Positions 46,872-55,944 of a DNA stretch of 62,581 nucleotides are shown here, piece by piece. The stretch is from Bryobacteraceae bacterium CoA2 C42 (GTDB lineage: Bacteria; Acidobacteriota; Terriglobia; Bryobacterales; Bryobacteraceae). Each line of letters opens with the position of its first letter. The stretch's first letter is position 1. Position numbers and translations under genes: made by a program. A model generated the notes under the pieces. The model searched no databases and was not told the origin of the DNA. It was given only the letters and a program-made list of their open reading frames with translations. The stretch lies in NCBI GenBank assembly GCA_019931245.1, contig JAINDL010000049.1:1-62581 (forward strand). The letters are read 5' to 3'.

Positions 46872-48234
46872 GCCGATCTCGCGCCGTCAGGCGATCCTCG
46901 ACGCCGGGGCCGGCTTGGGCTGGATGGCGGTCTCCTCGCTGGCGGCCGCGGGCCTGCCTGCCGGCGTGCATTTTCCGCCGAAAGCAAAGCGGGTGCTGCA
47001 GGTGTTCAGCGTCGGCGGCATGAGCCACCTGGACACCTTCGACTACAAGCCCGAACTAGCCAAACGGAACGGCAAGCCCTTTGCGATGCCCACGTTTTTC
47101 GGTCAGGGCGGCAACCTGCTCGGCAACGTTTTTCCCTTCGCGCAGCGCGGCCAGAGCGGGCTGTGGGTTAGCGACCTGCTGCCCAATCTGGCCGCGCACG
47201 CCGACAAGTTGACGGTGGTGCGCACGATGGTATCGAAGAGCGCCAACCATATGCCGGCCGTGGCGTGCATGAATACCGGTTTCATTCTGACGGGCTTTCC
47301 GAGCATGGGCGCCTGGGTGACCTACGGCCTCGGTTCGGAACGGGAGAATCTGCCGTCCTTCGTGGTGCTGCCGGACCTGCGCGCCCATCCCTGGGGCGGC
47401 ACCGTGCAGTGGTCGAACGGCTTTTTGCCTGCGGCGGTGCAAGGAACCATGTTCCGCAGCTCCGCTGTACCGGTGCCGGATCTGGCTACCCCGGCCGCCG
47501 TCAAGCCGGAGGCGCGGTCGGCGGCGCTCGCTTGGTTGAACCGGCAGAACCGCCGGTTTGCCGATGAGCATCCGGGCGACTCGGCGCTGGAGGCGCGCAT
47601 CCGTAGCTACGAACTGGCGGCCAGCATGCAGCTGAGCGTTCCCGCGATTGCCGATCTCTCCACCGAGTCCGAAGCCACGCGGAAGCTCTATGGCTTCGAT
47701 GACCCGAAGACCGAACCGCTGGCGCGGCAGTGCCTGCTCGCCCGGCGATTGCTCGAGCAGGGCGTACGCTTCGTGCAGGTCTATCACGGCGGTTCCTCCG
47801 TCGATTGGGACGCGCACGGGAGCATTATCGACAACCACACCAAGCGGGCGGCCGAGTACGACAAGCCCGTGGGGGCGCTGCTCAGCGACCTGGCGGCGCG
47901 TGGTCTGCTGGCGGACACTCTGGTGTTGGGCGTGACGGAGTTCGGGCGGACGCCGGTTTCGCAAGGGACCGGCAAGACGGCCGGGCGAGACCACCATCCG
48001 GACTGCTTTTCGTGCTGGATGACCGGCGCCGGATTGAAGCCCGGCTTTGCTTACGGCGAGTCGGATGAGCTTGGCCAGAAGCCGGCCGAGAATCCGGTGA
48101 CGATTCACGATTTTCATGCCACCGCGCTGCACCTGCTGGGTCTCGACCACGAGCGGCTGAACTACTACCACAACGGCATCCGGCGGCGGCTCACCGACGT
48201 GCACGGCCATGTGGTGAAGGGCTACCTGGCCTAG
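46861..48234 (+). CDS. DUF1501 Tat-exported protein (sulfatase-superfamily-like)
   Basis: A 457-residue DUF1501 protein. Twin-arginine signal (SRRQAILDAGAGLGWMAV). The fold is alkaline phosphatase-like; metal-site-like elements are SHLDTFDYK, VYHGGSSVDWDAHG, VTEFGRTPVSQGTGKTAGRDHHP and the final TDVHGHV. DUF1501 is nearly always paired with PSCyt1-DUF1553, as here. ATG 46861 lies inside the end of the upstream gene; GTG 46849 is an alternative. The function of the pair is unknown. Confidence 0.88.
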   Translation: MSSKPISRRQAILDAGAGLGWMAVSSLAAAGLPAGVHFPPKAKRVLQVFSVGGMSHLDTFDYKPELAKRNGKPFAMPTFFGQGGNLLGNVFPFAQRGQSGLWVSDLLPNLAAHADKLTVVRTMVSKSANHMPAVACMNTGFILTGFPSMGAWVTYGLGSERENLPSFVVLPDLRAHPWGGTVQWSNGFLPAAVQGTMFRSSAVPVPDLATPAAVKPEARSAALAWLNRQNRRFADEHPGDSALEARIRSYELAASMQLSVPAIADLSTESEATRKLYGFDDPKTEPLARQCLLARRLLEQGVRFVQVYHGGSSVDWDAHGSIIDNHTKRAAEYDKPVGALLSDLAARGLLADTLVLGVTEFGRTPVSQGTGKTAGRDHHPDCFSCWMTGAGLKPGFAYGESDELGQKPAENPVTIHDFHATALHLLGLDHERLNYYHNGIRRRLTDVHGHVVKGYLA

Positions 48235-48237
48235 CCG

Positions 48238-49056
48238 ATGGCTCCGCCGGGTGCTCCCGCCTACTCGCTCATCGAAGCCAACCATCGGCTGGCCTCGCGT
48301 TTCTACGCCTATTCGGGCCAGGCCGATCGGCTGCCGGGCGCGCTGGCGATCTACTGCGGGACCGACTCCTCGGCCTTCAACATGGCCTCGCTGACCCCGC
48401 CCGCGCCCCACCTGCCGTCGGTTCTCGATCAGTTGACGGTTCACTACGACCGCCTACGGGCCGGGTCCTCGCTCTGGTTGTGCCAGCAGTTGGCGCCTCA
48501 AGCGGATCCGGCTCTGCTGTTCCAGTTCCGCTACCGGTTTCAGCAGACGGCGCCCGGCCTCCTCGCCGGCCCCTTCCCTGCCCCCCGCCAGGCGGCGCCC
48601 GCGGAGTTGACCGTACAACCCGTCCAGCAGGCCCATGAAGCGGTGGCGTTTGCGCACCTGGTCTCGGTGATTTTCCAGGTAGGCTTCCCGCTCTGCCACC
48701 GGATTTACGCCGACCCGGCCGCCTGGCGGCCGCCGACCTACGGATGGGTGGCCTACCGCGCGGGAGAACCGGTGGGCTGCGCGATGGTCACCGCGGCGGA
48801 CGGCATCGCCGGTTTCTATTCCGTAGGCGTTCTGCCGGCCTACCAGGGGCGCGGCTACGGAGAAACCGTCATGCGTCACGTGGCCCGGTTCGCGGCGACG
48901 CGGCTCAACTGCCACCAATTGGTGTTACAATCGTCAACCGCCGGGCGAAAGCTGTACCGACGTCTCGGGTTTCGCGAGTTCACGACGTTCACAATTTACC
49001 ACCGCGCGTATTTAGCGCCAGAGGAGCAGGGCAATGGGAATGATTTCGGAGTTTAA
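48238..49056 (+). CDS. GNAT acetyltransferase with N-terminal extension
   Basis: A 272-residue protein. Residues about 130-260 are a GNAT domain, with the CoA loop in [18 protein letters not shown] and [12 protein letters not shown]. Residues 1-125 are an extra domain ([36 protein letters not shown]) not recognised. It starts 3 nt after the DUF1501 stop and overlaps mscL by 23 nt, so the three are probably cotranscribed. Substrate unknown. Confidence 0.78.
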   Translation: MAPPGAPAYSLIEANHRLASRFYAYSGQADRLPGALAIYCGTDSSAFNMASLTPPAPHLPSVLDQLTVHYDRLRAGSSLWLCQQLAPQADPALLFQFRYRFQQTAPGLLAGPFPAPRQAAPAELTVQPVQQAHEAVAFAHLVSVIFQVGFPLCHRIYADPAAWRPPTYGWVAYRAGEPVGCAMVTAADGIAGFYSVGVLPAYQGRGYGETVMRHVARFAATRLNCHQLVLQSSTAGRKLYRRLGFREFTTFTIYHRAYLAPEEQGNGNDFGV

Positions 49057-49456
49057 AGAGTTCATCAACAAGGGAAATGTGATGGATCTTGCGGTTGGCG
49101 TGATCATCGGCGGCGCGTTCGGCAAGATTGTCGATTCGCTGGTGGGAGATCTGATGATGCCGGTGATCGGCGCCGCCACCGGAGGCCTCGACTTTTCGAA
49201 TAACTTCGCGGCGCTCGACGGCAAGACCTATGCAACGCTGGCCGAGGCGAAGAAGGCCGGGGCGGCCACGCTGGCCTACGGTAGCTTCCTCACGGTGGTG
49301 ATCAATTTCGTGCTGCTGGCTTTCTGTGTCTTTTTGCTCGTCAAGGCGTTTAACTCGATGAAGAAAGAGGAAGCCCCTGCGCCCGCACCGACCACCCCGG
49401 TGATTCCGGACGACGTCAAACTGCTGACGGAAATCCGCGACCTGCTCAAAAAGTAA
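49034..49456 (+). CDS. mscL: Large-conductance mechanosensitive channel
   Basis: A 140-residue MscL. TM1 with the pore-lining [16 protein letters not shown], periplasmic loop, then TM2 ([23 protein letters not shown]) and the acidic C-terminal helix ([12 protein letters not shown]-like end). Homopentameric channel that opens on membrane tension to release solutes. SD AGGAG lies 6 nt before ATG 49034, inside the overlapping acetyltransferase gene. Confidence 0.96.
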   Translation: MGMISEFKEFINKGNVMDLAVGVIIGGAFGKIVDSLVGDLMMPVIGAATGGLDFSNNFAALDGKTYATLAEAKKAGAATLAYGSFLTVVINFVLLAFCVFLLVKAFNSMKKEEAPAPAPTTPVIPDDVKLLTEIRDLLKK

Positions 49457-49462
49457 GGCCGG

Positions 49463-49468
49463 TACGAT
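49463..49468 (+). promoter_or_regulatory. Candidate -10 element of TrmH-type methyltransferase gene
   Basis: TACGAT, ending 6 nt before GTG 49475. Confidence 0.35.
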
Positions 49469-49474
49469 ACCCGA

Positions 49475-50029
49475 GTGGACCGTCTTCCCTTTGCCGCCAC
49501 GCCGTTATCGGCAGCCTACGATGCGATCGAGCGGCTTCCGGTGACGGTCCTGCTCGACAACGTTCGCAGCATATACAACATCGGCAGCTTCTTTCGTACG
49601 GCCGATGCTTGCGCCGCCGCGGAAATGCTACTGGCCGGTATCTCCTCGACGCCCGAGCGCAACCCCAAGCAGATCGCCAAGACGGCGCTGGGGGCGGAGT
49701 TCACCGTGCCGTGGCGGTATGCGGGTGACGCGCTTGCGCTGGTGCCCGCTGGCTGCGAGATTGCGGCCATTGAAACCACGCCGCGGGCCGTGGACCTGTT
49801 TGACTGGCAGCCGCAATTTCCCGTCTGCGTGATTTTCGGGCACGAAGTGGACGGGATTCAACCGGCGCTTTCGGCCCGCGCCGATGTCCACGTGCGGCTG
49901 CCGATGCTGGGCGTCAAACACTCGCTGAACGTGGCCACGGCCGGCGGCATCGTTCTTTTCGAGCTACTGCGGAAGTATCGCAACTTAGTGCACCATCTTA
50001 CTCTTCCGCGTCATGTAATCCATGAGTAA
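49475..50029 (+). CDS. TrmH/SpoU-family RNA 2'-O-methyltransferase
   Basis: A 184-residue SPOUT methyltransferase. Motif 1 LDNVRSIYNIGSFFRTAD, motif 2 IFGHEVDGI, and motif 3 VKHSLNVATAGGIVLFE form the knotted SAM site. No N-terminal substrate-binding domain, which puts it near TrmL/YibK-like minimal forms. GTG start. The 3' end overlaps the convergent VWA gene by 45 bp. Target RNA unknown, tRNA favoured by size. Confidence 0.88.
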   Translation: MDRLPFAATPLSAAYDAIERLPVTVLLDNVRSIYNIGSFFRTADACAAAEMLLAGISSTPERNPKQIAKTALGAEFTVPWRYAGDALALVPAGCEIAAIETTPRAVDLFDWQPQFPVCVIFGHEVDGIQPALSARADVHVRLPMLGVKHSLNVATAGGIVLFELLRKYRNLVHHLTLPRHVIHE

Positions 50030-51178
50030 ATACTGGCCGAGGGTGTAAGGCGACGTGAAGTAGGCCTTGCCCCGGCAGAGTTCGCTTACTTTCTTGACGA
50101 AGCTCATCAGGCCGTAATCCTGCGCGAGCATAAACGTGTTGATCAGAATGCCCGCCCGCTTGCAGCGGCTGACCTCTTCGAGCGTCCGGGAGATCACCAG
50201 CGGGTCGAGCCCGAACGGGTTCTTATAGATCTGTCCGTCGTCGAGCGTCAGCGCCGAGGGTTTGCCGTCGGTGATCATGATGATCTGTTTCATGTCCTTT
50301 TTTTCCTGCTGCAGCAGTTTCTGCGCAAGAATCAGGCCATCGCGCGTGTTGGTGTAGTAGGGCCCCACCTGCACCCGCGCTAGATCCTGGAGGCGCAGTT
50401 CTTCGGCCGAGTCGTGAAACAGGACGCAGCGCAGGGTGTCGCCCGGATATTGCGTCCGGATCAGGTGCGCCAGCGCGAGCGCCACGCGCTTGGCCGGGGT
50501 GAAACGATCCTCTCCGTAGAGGATCATGGAATGCGAACAATCGAGCATCAGCACGGTGGCGCAGCTGCTCTGGTATTCGCTCTGGTGCACGTGGAGGTCT
50601 TCGTATTCGAGAGCCAGCGGCACTTGCACCCCTTCCCGGCGCATGGCGTGAAACAGCGTCGTGTTCACGTCGAGGTTGAGGGTGTCGCCGAACTCGTACA
50701 ACTTACTCGAGCCGCTGGTTTCAACGCCGGTTGATAACTCCCGGGTATCATGCGCGCCAAAGCTGGCTTTGCCGAGCGAACCCATCAGATCTTTAAGAGT
50801 CTTGTAGCCGAGAAAGTCAAGAGCCTTGTCGGTAGCCTCGACGCGGATCTCCTGCTGCTCGCCCTCCCGCCCCGGGCCGGGCGGCGGTTCGGTGACGTAC
50901 CCTTCGGTTTGGAGCTTTTCGACGAGGCGGTCGACAAGGGCCTCAAACTGCTCCTCGGAGAGTTTTTGAATCTCCTCGAGCGGCGCGAGTTCGCCGCTCA
51001 GCAGGGCCCGGCGCACCGCCTCCCGGAGCGCTTCGAGCGAATTCTCATCAAACGGAAACTGGCCGTAGGGGTCCTCGAAACCGCTCTGCAGAAAGAAGTC
51101 GGCGAGCGCTTTCATGAGGTCTTCGGCGGTGAGGCCGAAGTCCTCTTCGGTAAACTTCGAGTAACGTATGGACCGCAT
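49985..51178 (-). CDS. VWA-domain protein partnered with a MoxR-type ATPase
   Basis: A 397-residue cytoplasmic protein. Residues 1-190 are a mostly helical N-terminal region with acidic coiled parts; residues about 205-380 are a von Willebrand A domain with a complete MIDAS (DCSHS at 213-217, T in TNTRDG, D in MITDGKPS). It is 3 nt downstream of the MoxR-like ATPase, so the pair probably acts as a chaperone like RavA-ViaA. The stop overlaps the TrmH-type gene by 45 bp. Confidence 0.85.
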   Translation of the reverse strand: MRSIRYSKFTEEDFGLTAEDLMKALADFFLQSGFEDPYGQFPFDENSLEALREAVRRALLSGELAPLEEIQKLSEEQFEALVDRLVEKLQTEGYVTEPPPGPGREGEQQEIRVEATDKALDFLGYKTLKDLMGSLGKASFGAHDTRELSTGVETSGSSKLYEFGDTLNLDVNTTLFHAMRREGVQVPLALEYEDLHVHQSEYQSSCATVLMLDCSHSMILYGEDRFTPAKRVALALAHLIRTQYPGDTLRCVLFHDSAEELRLQDLARVQVGPYYTNTRDGLILAQKLLQQEKKDMKQIIMITDGKPSALTLDDGQIYKNPFGLDPLVISRTLEEVSRCKRAGILINTFMLAQDYGLMSFVKKVSELCRGKAYFTSPYTLGQYLLMDYMTRKSKMVH

Positions 51179-51181
51179 AAG

Positions 51182-52672
51182 TCAGTTGAACTGCTGCCGT
51201 TTCTTGTTGCGCGGCGGCGGATTCTCCTCCGCTTCGCCGCGTCCGGCGCGCCTTTCCTCGCCCATGAAGCCGAGCTCCTCGCTGCGGCTAATGCGCCGGT
51301 GGGCGTAGAGCCCTTCGAGGATGAATTCGGCCGCCGCGGCGCGCATGGCATCGCTCTCGCCTACCCCGATGCCTAGCGCGGCCGTCTTTTCAAACAGACC
51401 CTCCACGGCCATCAGCTGCAGGATCATATCCGCTGCCCCGGTGCCCTCTTCGAGTTTCAAGGCGCCCCCCCGCTCAAAGTACTTCACAATCATACCGAGG
51501 TTGGCGCCGTCAAAGTAGTGGGTGAAGACGCGGCCCACGGCAGCCTTGATCAACTCCCGGGCCACGGCCTCACCGCCCTTCAACTCCCCTTCGTACTCCA
51601 ACTCCATCTTGCCGGTCATCGAAGGGAGTGCGGCGTAGAGGTCGACCACGCGCGGTACGGCCTCGACTTCCATCGACAGAAGCGCCCGCCGTTCGGCGTT
51701 GGACACGACGCTCTCCATTACCGAGATGGGCAGCCGCTGCGAGACGCCGCTACGTTTATCGATTCGCTTGTCGTCCCGGGCGATGAAAGCGATCGCCTCA
51801 ACGGTCTCCCGGATGAACTTCGGTACCGTCAGTGCGATACCGCCCGACCGGCGCGTCCACGCCTCCTGCGTGGTGATCTCCATGCCGAGTTCAATCGAAT
51901 GCGGATAGTGCGTCCGGATCTCGCTGCCGATGCGATCCTTGAGCGGGGTGATGATCTTGCCGCGGGCGGTGTAGTCGTCGGGGTTGGCCGTGAACAGCAG
52001 CACAACATCGAGGGGGAGCCGGACGGGATAGCCTTTGATCTGAATATCGCCTTCCTGCATGATGTTAAACAGCCCCACCTGGATCTTGCCGGCGAGGTCG
52101 GGCAGCTCATTGATGGCGAAGATCCCGCGGTTGGCTCGCGGCAGCAGGCCATAGTGGACGGTCGACTCGCTGCTGATGTCCCGGCCGAGGCGGGCGGCTT
52201 TGATCGGGTCGATATCGCCGATCATGTCGGCGATGGTGACGTCGGGCGTAGCGAGTTTTTCGACGTATCGCTCCTCGCGGTGGATCCAGGCGATCGGCGT
52301 CGCATCGCCCAGAGCGGCCACCTGCTCTTTGCCATGCTGCGAGAGCGGCGCGAGGGGATGGTCCCGGATTTCGCTGCCCGCCAGGTAAGGCATCCATTCG
52401 TCAAGCAGGGTGGTGAGCATGCGGATGAGCCGCGTCTTGGCTTGACCGCGCGTGCCGAGCAAAATGAAGTTGTGCCGGGCCAGGATGGCGTTGACCACCT
52501 GCGGCACAACGGTGTCTTCGTAGCCGACGACGCCGGGAAAGAGTTTTTCGCCGGCCCGAATCTTGACGATCAGATTTTCGCGTAACTCATCTTTAACGGA
52601 CCGGTCCGGCGCACACCGCCGGCGCCATTCGCTCTGCTTTAGTTCGCCCAGCGTGGAGGGAAGCTGTTCCAT
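51182..52672 (-). CDS. MoxR-type AAA+ ATPase
   Basis: A 496-residue AAA+ protein close to Mg-chelatase/MoxR ATPases. Walker A GTRGQAKT at 73-80. The Walker B strand reads RGIFAINELPDL, with Asn-Glu. Sensor 1 is in LLFTANPDDYTARGKIITPLKDRIGSE. A long helical C-terminal part (residues about 300-496) ends in a charged tail (PPPRNKKRQQFN). Start 52672 has GGAGGT immediately before it and a TCTAAT hexamer 6 nt upstream. It forms a two-gene unit with the VWA gene. Confidence 0.88.
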   Translation of the reverse strand: MEQLPSTLGELKQSEWRRRCAPDRSVKDELRENLIVKIRAGEKLFPGVVGYEDTVVPQVVNAILARHNFILLGTRGQAKTRLIRMLTTLLDEWMPYLAGSEIRDHPLAPLSQHGKEQVAALGDATPIAWIHREERYVEKLATPDVTIADMIGDIDPIKAARLGRDISSESTVHYGLLPRANRGIFAINELPDLAGKIQVGLFNIMQEGDIQIKGYPVRLPLDVVLLFTANPDDYTARGKIITPLKDRIGSEIRTHYPHSIELGMEITTQEAWTRRSGGIALTVPKFIRETVEAIAFIARDDKRIDKRSGVSQRLPISVMESVVSNAERRALLSMEVEAVPRVVDLYAALPSMTGKMELEYEGELKGGEAVARELIKAAVGRVFTHYFDGANLGMIVKYFERGGALKLEEGTGAADMILQLMAVEGLFEKTAALGIGVGESDAMRAAAAEFILEGLYAHRRISRSEELGFMGEERRAGRGEAEENPPPRNKKRQQFN

Positions 52673-52678
52673 ACCTCC

Positions 52679-52684
52679 ATTAGA
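52679..52684 (-). promoter_or_regulatory. Candidate -10 element of the MoxR/VWA pair
   Basis: TCTAAT on the minus strand, 6 nt before ATG 52672 (GGAGGT between). Confidence 0.3.
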
Positions 52685-52735
52685 TGCACGGAATGTAGCC
52701 CGAAGTACGAATTGTTTGATATGGTTGAAGGGTCG

Positions 52736-53569
52736 ATGCCTAACGAATTACCGGATGCCGAGTATGCGCGGTTCTGGAAACGATTGCAGCAGATAGGGTT
52801 AAACGCATACGAAGCCCGTTCGTATCTCGTCCTGGTCGGTCACCCGCGCTTTAAGGCCCTCGAATTGGCGGCCCGCGCCGACGTACCGCGGCAGAAAATT
52901 TACGAAGTGCTCGACTCGCTCGTCGAAAAAGGGTTTGCCCAGGTGGTGCAGGAGCGCACGAAGCTGTTTTCGGCCGTCGAGCCGTCGCTGGCGATTCCCA
53001 GTTACTTCGCCCGCCGGGCCCAGGCACTGCAGCAGGAGCTCACCGAACAGTCGCGGCAGGCATCGGATCTGATTGAAGATCTCAACACGTCCTATTCCGA
53101 GGGTCAGGGCGGGCGGGGCACGCTTGACTTCCTGCGCATTGTTTCCGAGCCGCTGCAGACGGCCACCGAGTATCGGCGGATGATGGGCGAGGTGCGGAAC
53201 GAGTACTGCGAATTCTCCCGGGCCCCGTATGCGATTGATCCCGTCGATGATCAGATGGTACGCGAGGCGCTCTCGCGCGGCGTCCGCTGCCGCCTGCTGA
53301 TTGAGATGGGAACGCTCGATGACATCCACCGGCGCCGGCTGATCGAGTTCATGGAAGCCGGTGTGGAAGTACACCAGGTTCCATCGCTGCCTTTGAAGCT
53401 CACCTTGTGCGACGGACGCCGGGGTCTGCTGGCCCTGCTCGACCCGGTCATCACCAAACCCACCTGGACCGCCGTCGTTTTTGATCACGACGGCCTCGGC
53501 GAAGCGATGCGCGGCCTGTTTGAGCAGTACTGGCAGCGCAGTGTGCCCATGCCGATGCCGGGCCGCTGA
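52736..53569 (+). CDS. TrmB-family transcriptional regulator
   Basis: A 277-residue protein. N-terminal winged helix (LNAYEARSYLVLVGHPRF ... VPRQKIYEVLDSLVEKGF, residues about 20-75), a short coiled coil (residues about 85-120), and a C-terminal effector domain (from 135) that resembles the phospholipase-D-like TrmB C-domain. Divergent from the MoxR/VWA pair with a 63-nt gap, so it may control it. The start at 52736 has GAAGG upstream; TATGGT at 52720-52725 is a possible -10. Upstream TTG 52712 and ATG 52721 are alternatives. Confidence 0.82.
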   Translation: MPNELPDAEYARFWKRLQQIGLNAYEARSYLVLVGHPRFKALELAARADVPRQKIYEVLDSLVEKGFAQVVQERTKLFSAVEPSLAIPSYFARRAQALQQELTEQSRQASDLIEDLNTSYSEGQGGRGTLDFLRIVSEPLQTATEYRRMMGEVRNEYCEFSRAPYAIDPVDDQMVREALSRGVRCRLLIEMGTLDDIHRRRLIEFMEAGVEVHQVPSLPLKLTLCDGRRGLLALLDPVITKPTWTAVVFDHDGLGEAMRGLFEQYWQRSVPMPMPGR

Positions 53570-53633
53570 TCGGCTACCGGGCCGGCCGATCCCGCGGCGC
53601 ATCAACTCCGCGCCGCGCCCTCACGGGGACCGC

Positions 53634-53639
53634 TACACT
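53634..53639 (+). promoter_or_regulatory. Candidate -10 element of FAD-linked oxidase gene
   Basis: TACACT, ending 6 nt before ATG 53646. Confidence 0.4.
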
Positions 53640-53645
53640 GACGGG

Positions 53646-54950
53646 ATGAGCTGGCTTCCGGACCTGGCCGCGATTGTGACGGTCGACCTTTCGCCCACGG
53701 CCCTTGAGGCCCACTCCAGCGATGTCAGCGGCCATCATCCCGTGCGGCCCGCGGCGGTTGCCTATCCCAACACCGCGCGGGAGGTGGCCGCCGTGCTGGC
53801 CTGGGCCAACGAAAGGGCGGTGCCGGTCACCCCCTGGGGCGCCGGCACCAGCGTGGAAGGCAATCCGATTCCTGTGCGCGGCGGCATCTCGCTGAGCCTG
53901 GAGCGGATGGATCGGGTGAAGGAGGTGCGCCTCTCCGACCGCCTGGCCGTGGTGGAAGCCGGGGTGAAATACCGTGCGTTGAACCGGCAACTCAGCGGCA
54001 CGGGCTGGCAGTTTGCCGTCGAAATCGGCGGCGACGCCACCATCGGGGGCATGATCGCCAACAACGCCGCCGGGCCGAAGGCGGTCAAGTACGGCGCGGC
54101 GCGGGCGCACGTGCTCGGCCTTGAAGTCGCCCTGGCCGATGGGCGACTGCTGCGCACCGGCGGGCGGTCGGTCAAGCAGAGTTGCGGCTATAACCTCACG
54201 CAACTGTTCGCGGGCAGCGAGGGCACCCTGGGCGTTATCACGGAGGCCACCGTCCGGTTGACGCCCGTGCCGGCGGTCCGCGAGATCATGGTGGCCCGCT
54301 TCGGCAGCGCGCATGACGCCCTGGCCTGCGTCGCCGCCATGCGCGGGCTGGATGCGGGCGCTCTCGAGTTTCTCGACCGCTCCTACATGGGCTTTCTTGG
54401 GGAACCCGCCGCCGATACGCTCTTCTGTGAGTTTCACACCGCCGGCCACGGCGCCACGGCCGAGGCCATCTGCCGGCGGGGCGGGGCGCGGCAGGTTGAA
54501 CACGGCGAAGACCTCTGGGCGGCCCGTCTGCGCGCCTACACGGCCTCCCAGCAGGCTAATCCCGACGCGCGGCTTCTGACTACTGACACGGCGGTGCCGC
54601 TCGGCGCCATGGCGGAGATGGTCGAGTTTCTGCAAACGGAACTGGCGCGCCGGGGACTGACCGGCTATCTGCTGGGCCACGCCGGCGACGGGAATGTGCA
54701 CGTTATCCTGCCTTGGCGCACCGCGGGCGAGTGGGAGGCCGTCGAAGCCTTTCATCGCGCCGCCGTGCGCCGCAGCCTCGCGCTGGGCGGTACGGCGTCG
54801 GGCGAACACGGCGTTGGATTGGGCAAGACCGAGTTTCTCGCCGACGAACACGGGGCCGAAGCCGTGGCCGTCATGCGCAGTCTAAAAAACCTGTTCGATC
54901 CGCGCGGCATTTTGAACCCCGGCAAGGTTCTTCCGGCCGACCGGCCGTGA
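53646..54950 (+). CDS. FAD-linked oxidase, D-lactate/glycolate dehydrogenase type
   Basis: A 434-residue vanillyl-alcohol-oxidase-superfamily flavoprotein. The FAD-binding PCMH domain covers residues about 35-215 (VTPWGAGTSVEGNP, EIGGDATIGGMIANNAAGP, FAGSEGTLGVITEA). The C-terminal domain has the metal/substrate residues LGHAGDGNVHV and SGEHGVGLGK. Similar to GlcD or D-LDH Dld; no fused Fe-S domain and no GlcE/GlcF genes are nearby. It starts after the TrmB gene on its own promoter. Substrate: probably a 2-hydroxy acid. Confidence 0.88.
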   Translation: MSWLPDLAAIVTVDLSPTALEAHSSDVSGHHPVRPAAVAYPNTAREVAAVLAWANERAVPVTPWGAGTSVEGNPIPVRGGISLSLERMDRVKEVRLSDRLAVVEAGVKYRALNRQLSGTGWQFAVEIGGDATIGGMIANNAAGPKAVKYGAARAHVLGLEVALADGRLLRTGGRSVKQSCGYNLTQLFAGSEGTLGVITEATVRLTPVPAVREIMVARFGSAHDALACVAAMRGLDAGALEFLDRSYMGFLGEPAADTLFCEFHTAGHGATAEAICRRGGARQVEHGEDLWAARLRAYTASQQANPDARLLTTDTAVPLGAMAEMVEFLQTELARRGLTGYLLGHAGDGNVHVILPWRTAGEWEAVEAFHRAAVRRSLALGGTASGEHGVGLGKTEFLADEHGAEAVAVMRSLKNLFDPRGILNPGKVLPADRP

Positions 54951-54956
54951 TAAGCT
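54951..54956 (+). promoter_or_regulatory. Candidate -10 element of NHL-repeat gene
   Basis: TAAGCT, 8 nt before ATG 54965. It directly follows the stop of the upstream gene. Confidence 0.25.
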
Positions 54957-54964
54957 TCCCGGCG

Positions 54965-55924
54965 ATGCGTCTCCTTCTCTTCCTTTGCCTGTTTGCCCTG
55001 CCCTGCGGCGCGCAGGCGCCCGCGGCGACCCCCACGGCCGAAGAGGCCGCCCGCCTGCGGGCGCTCCTCGGCGCTTCGCCGAAGCTGCCATGGACCAAGC
55101 TCCCCCTCGCGATTCAGCCGCGGACCGCCGGCTGGAACACGGACTATATCTCCTCGGTCGCCGCGGCGCCCAACGGCGAAACCTATCTCCTTCACCGCAA
55201 CCTTGGCGAGGATGCCGTCGTGGTGATCGATGCCAAGGGGAAGATTCTGCGGAGTTGGGGCAAGGGGCTCTACACCATCCCGCACAGCATCCGCCTCGAC
55301 CCGCAGGGCAACGTGTGGACCGTCGATTCGGGCAGTTCCGTCGTGCTGCAGTTTACGCCGCGGGGCCAGCTACTGCGGCGGATTGAAGTGGGCGAGGTGC
55401 CGGCCGACCGGCGCGGCGCGCGGGGCACCACCGACATCGCCTTCGGCCCCGGCGGCCGCATCTTTATCGCCGATGGGTACGCCAACGCCCGGATCCTGGA
55501 GTACAACGCGACGGGCCAGCGCGTGAAGCAGTGGGGCACGGCCGGCACGGGACCGGGGCAGTTCCACCTGCCGCACGGCATCGTGCTGCGCGACGGGGTG
55601 ATTTATATCGCCGACCGGCAGAACGGGCGGATTCAGCGCTTCGACCTGGAAGGCAAGTATCTGGGCGAGTGGAATCATCTGGGCAAAACCTTCTCGATTA
55701 CGGCGGCGACGGACGGCAACCTATGGATTGGCACCCACGAACGCAACGTCGTGAACGAAGCGCCGGGCTGGCTCATCAACGTCGATCGCCATACCGGCAA
55801 GGTGCTCGGCTACGTCGAATCTCCGGGGCTGCACTCGGTCGACGCTCGGCGCCCCGGCGAGGTTCTCTCCGACCCCGGTCGCGGCAACCTGAACCGCGTG
55901 CTGTGGCACCGGCTGATGCGGTAG
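54965..55924 (+). CDS. Exported NHL-repeat beta-propeller protein
   Basis: A 319-residue protein. A signal peptide (MRLLLFLCLFALPCGAQ) is followed by NHL-type blades, e.g. GKGLYTIPHSIRLDPQGNVWTVD, PGGRIFIADGYANARILEY, GPGQFHLPHGIVLRDGVIYIADR. Six blades resemble the lyase domain of peptidylglycine alpha-amidating enzymes, but the catalytic residues cannot be confirmed by eye. It follows the FAD oxidase gene by 14 nt. Confidence 0.8.
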   Translation: MRLLLFLCLFALPCGAQAPAATPTAEEAARLRALLGASPKLPWTKLPLAIQPRTAGWNTDYISSVAAAPNGETYLLHRNLGEDAVVVIDAKGKILRSWGKGLYTIPHSIRLDPQGNVWTVDSGSSVVLQFTPRGQLLRRIEVGEVPADRRGARGTTDIAFGPGGRIFIADGYANARILEYNATGQRVKQWGTAGTGPGQFHLPHGIVLRDGVIYIADRQNGRIQRFDLEGKYLGEWNHLGKTFSITAATDGNLWIGTHERNVVNEAPGWLINVDRHTGKVLGYVESPGLHSVDARRPGEVLSDPGRGNLNRVLWHRLMR

Positions 55925-55944
55925 GCTGGTCCCACAGCTAGTCC

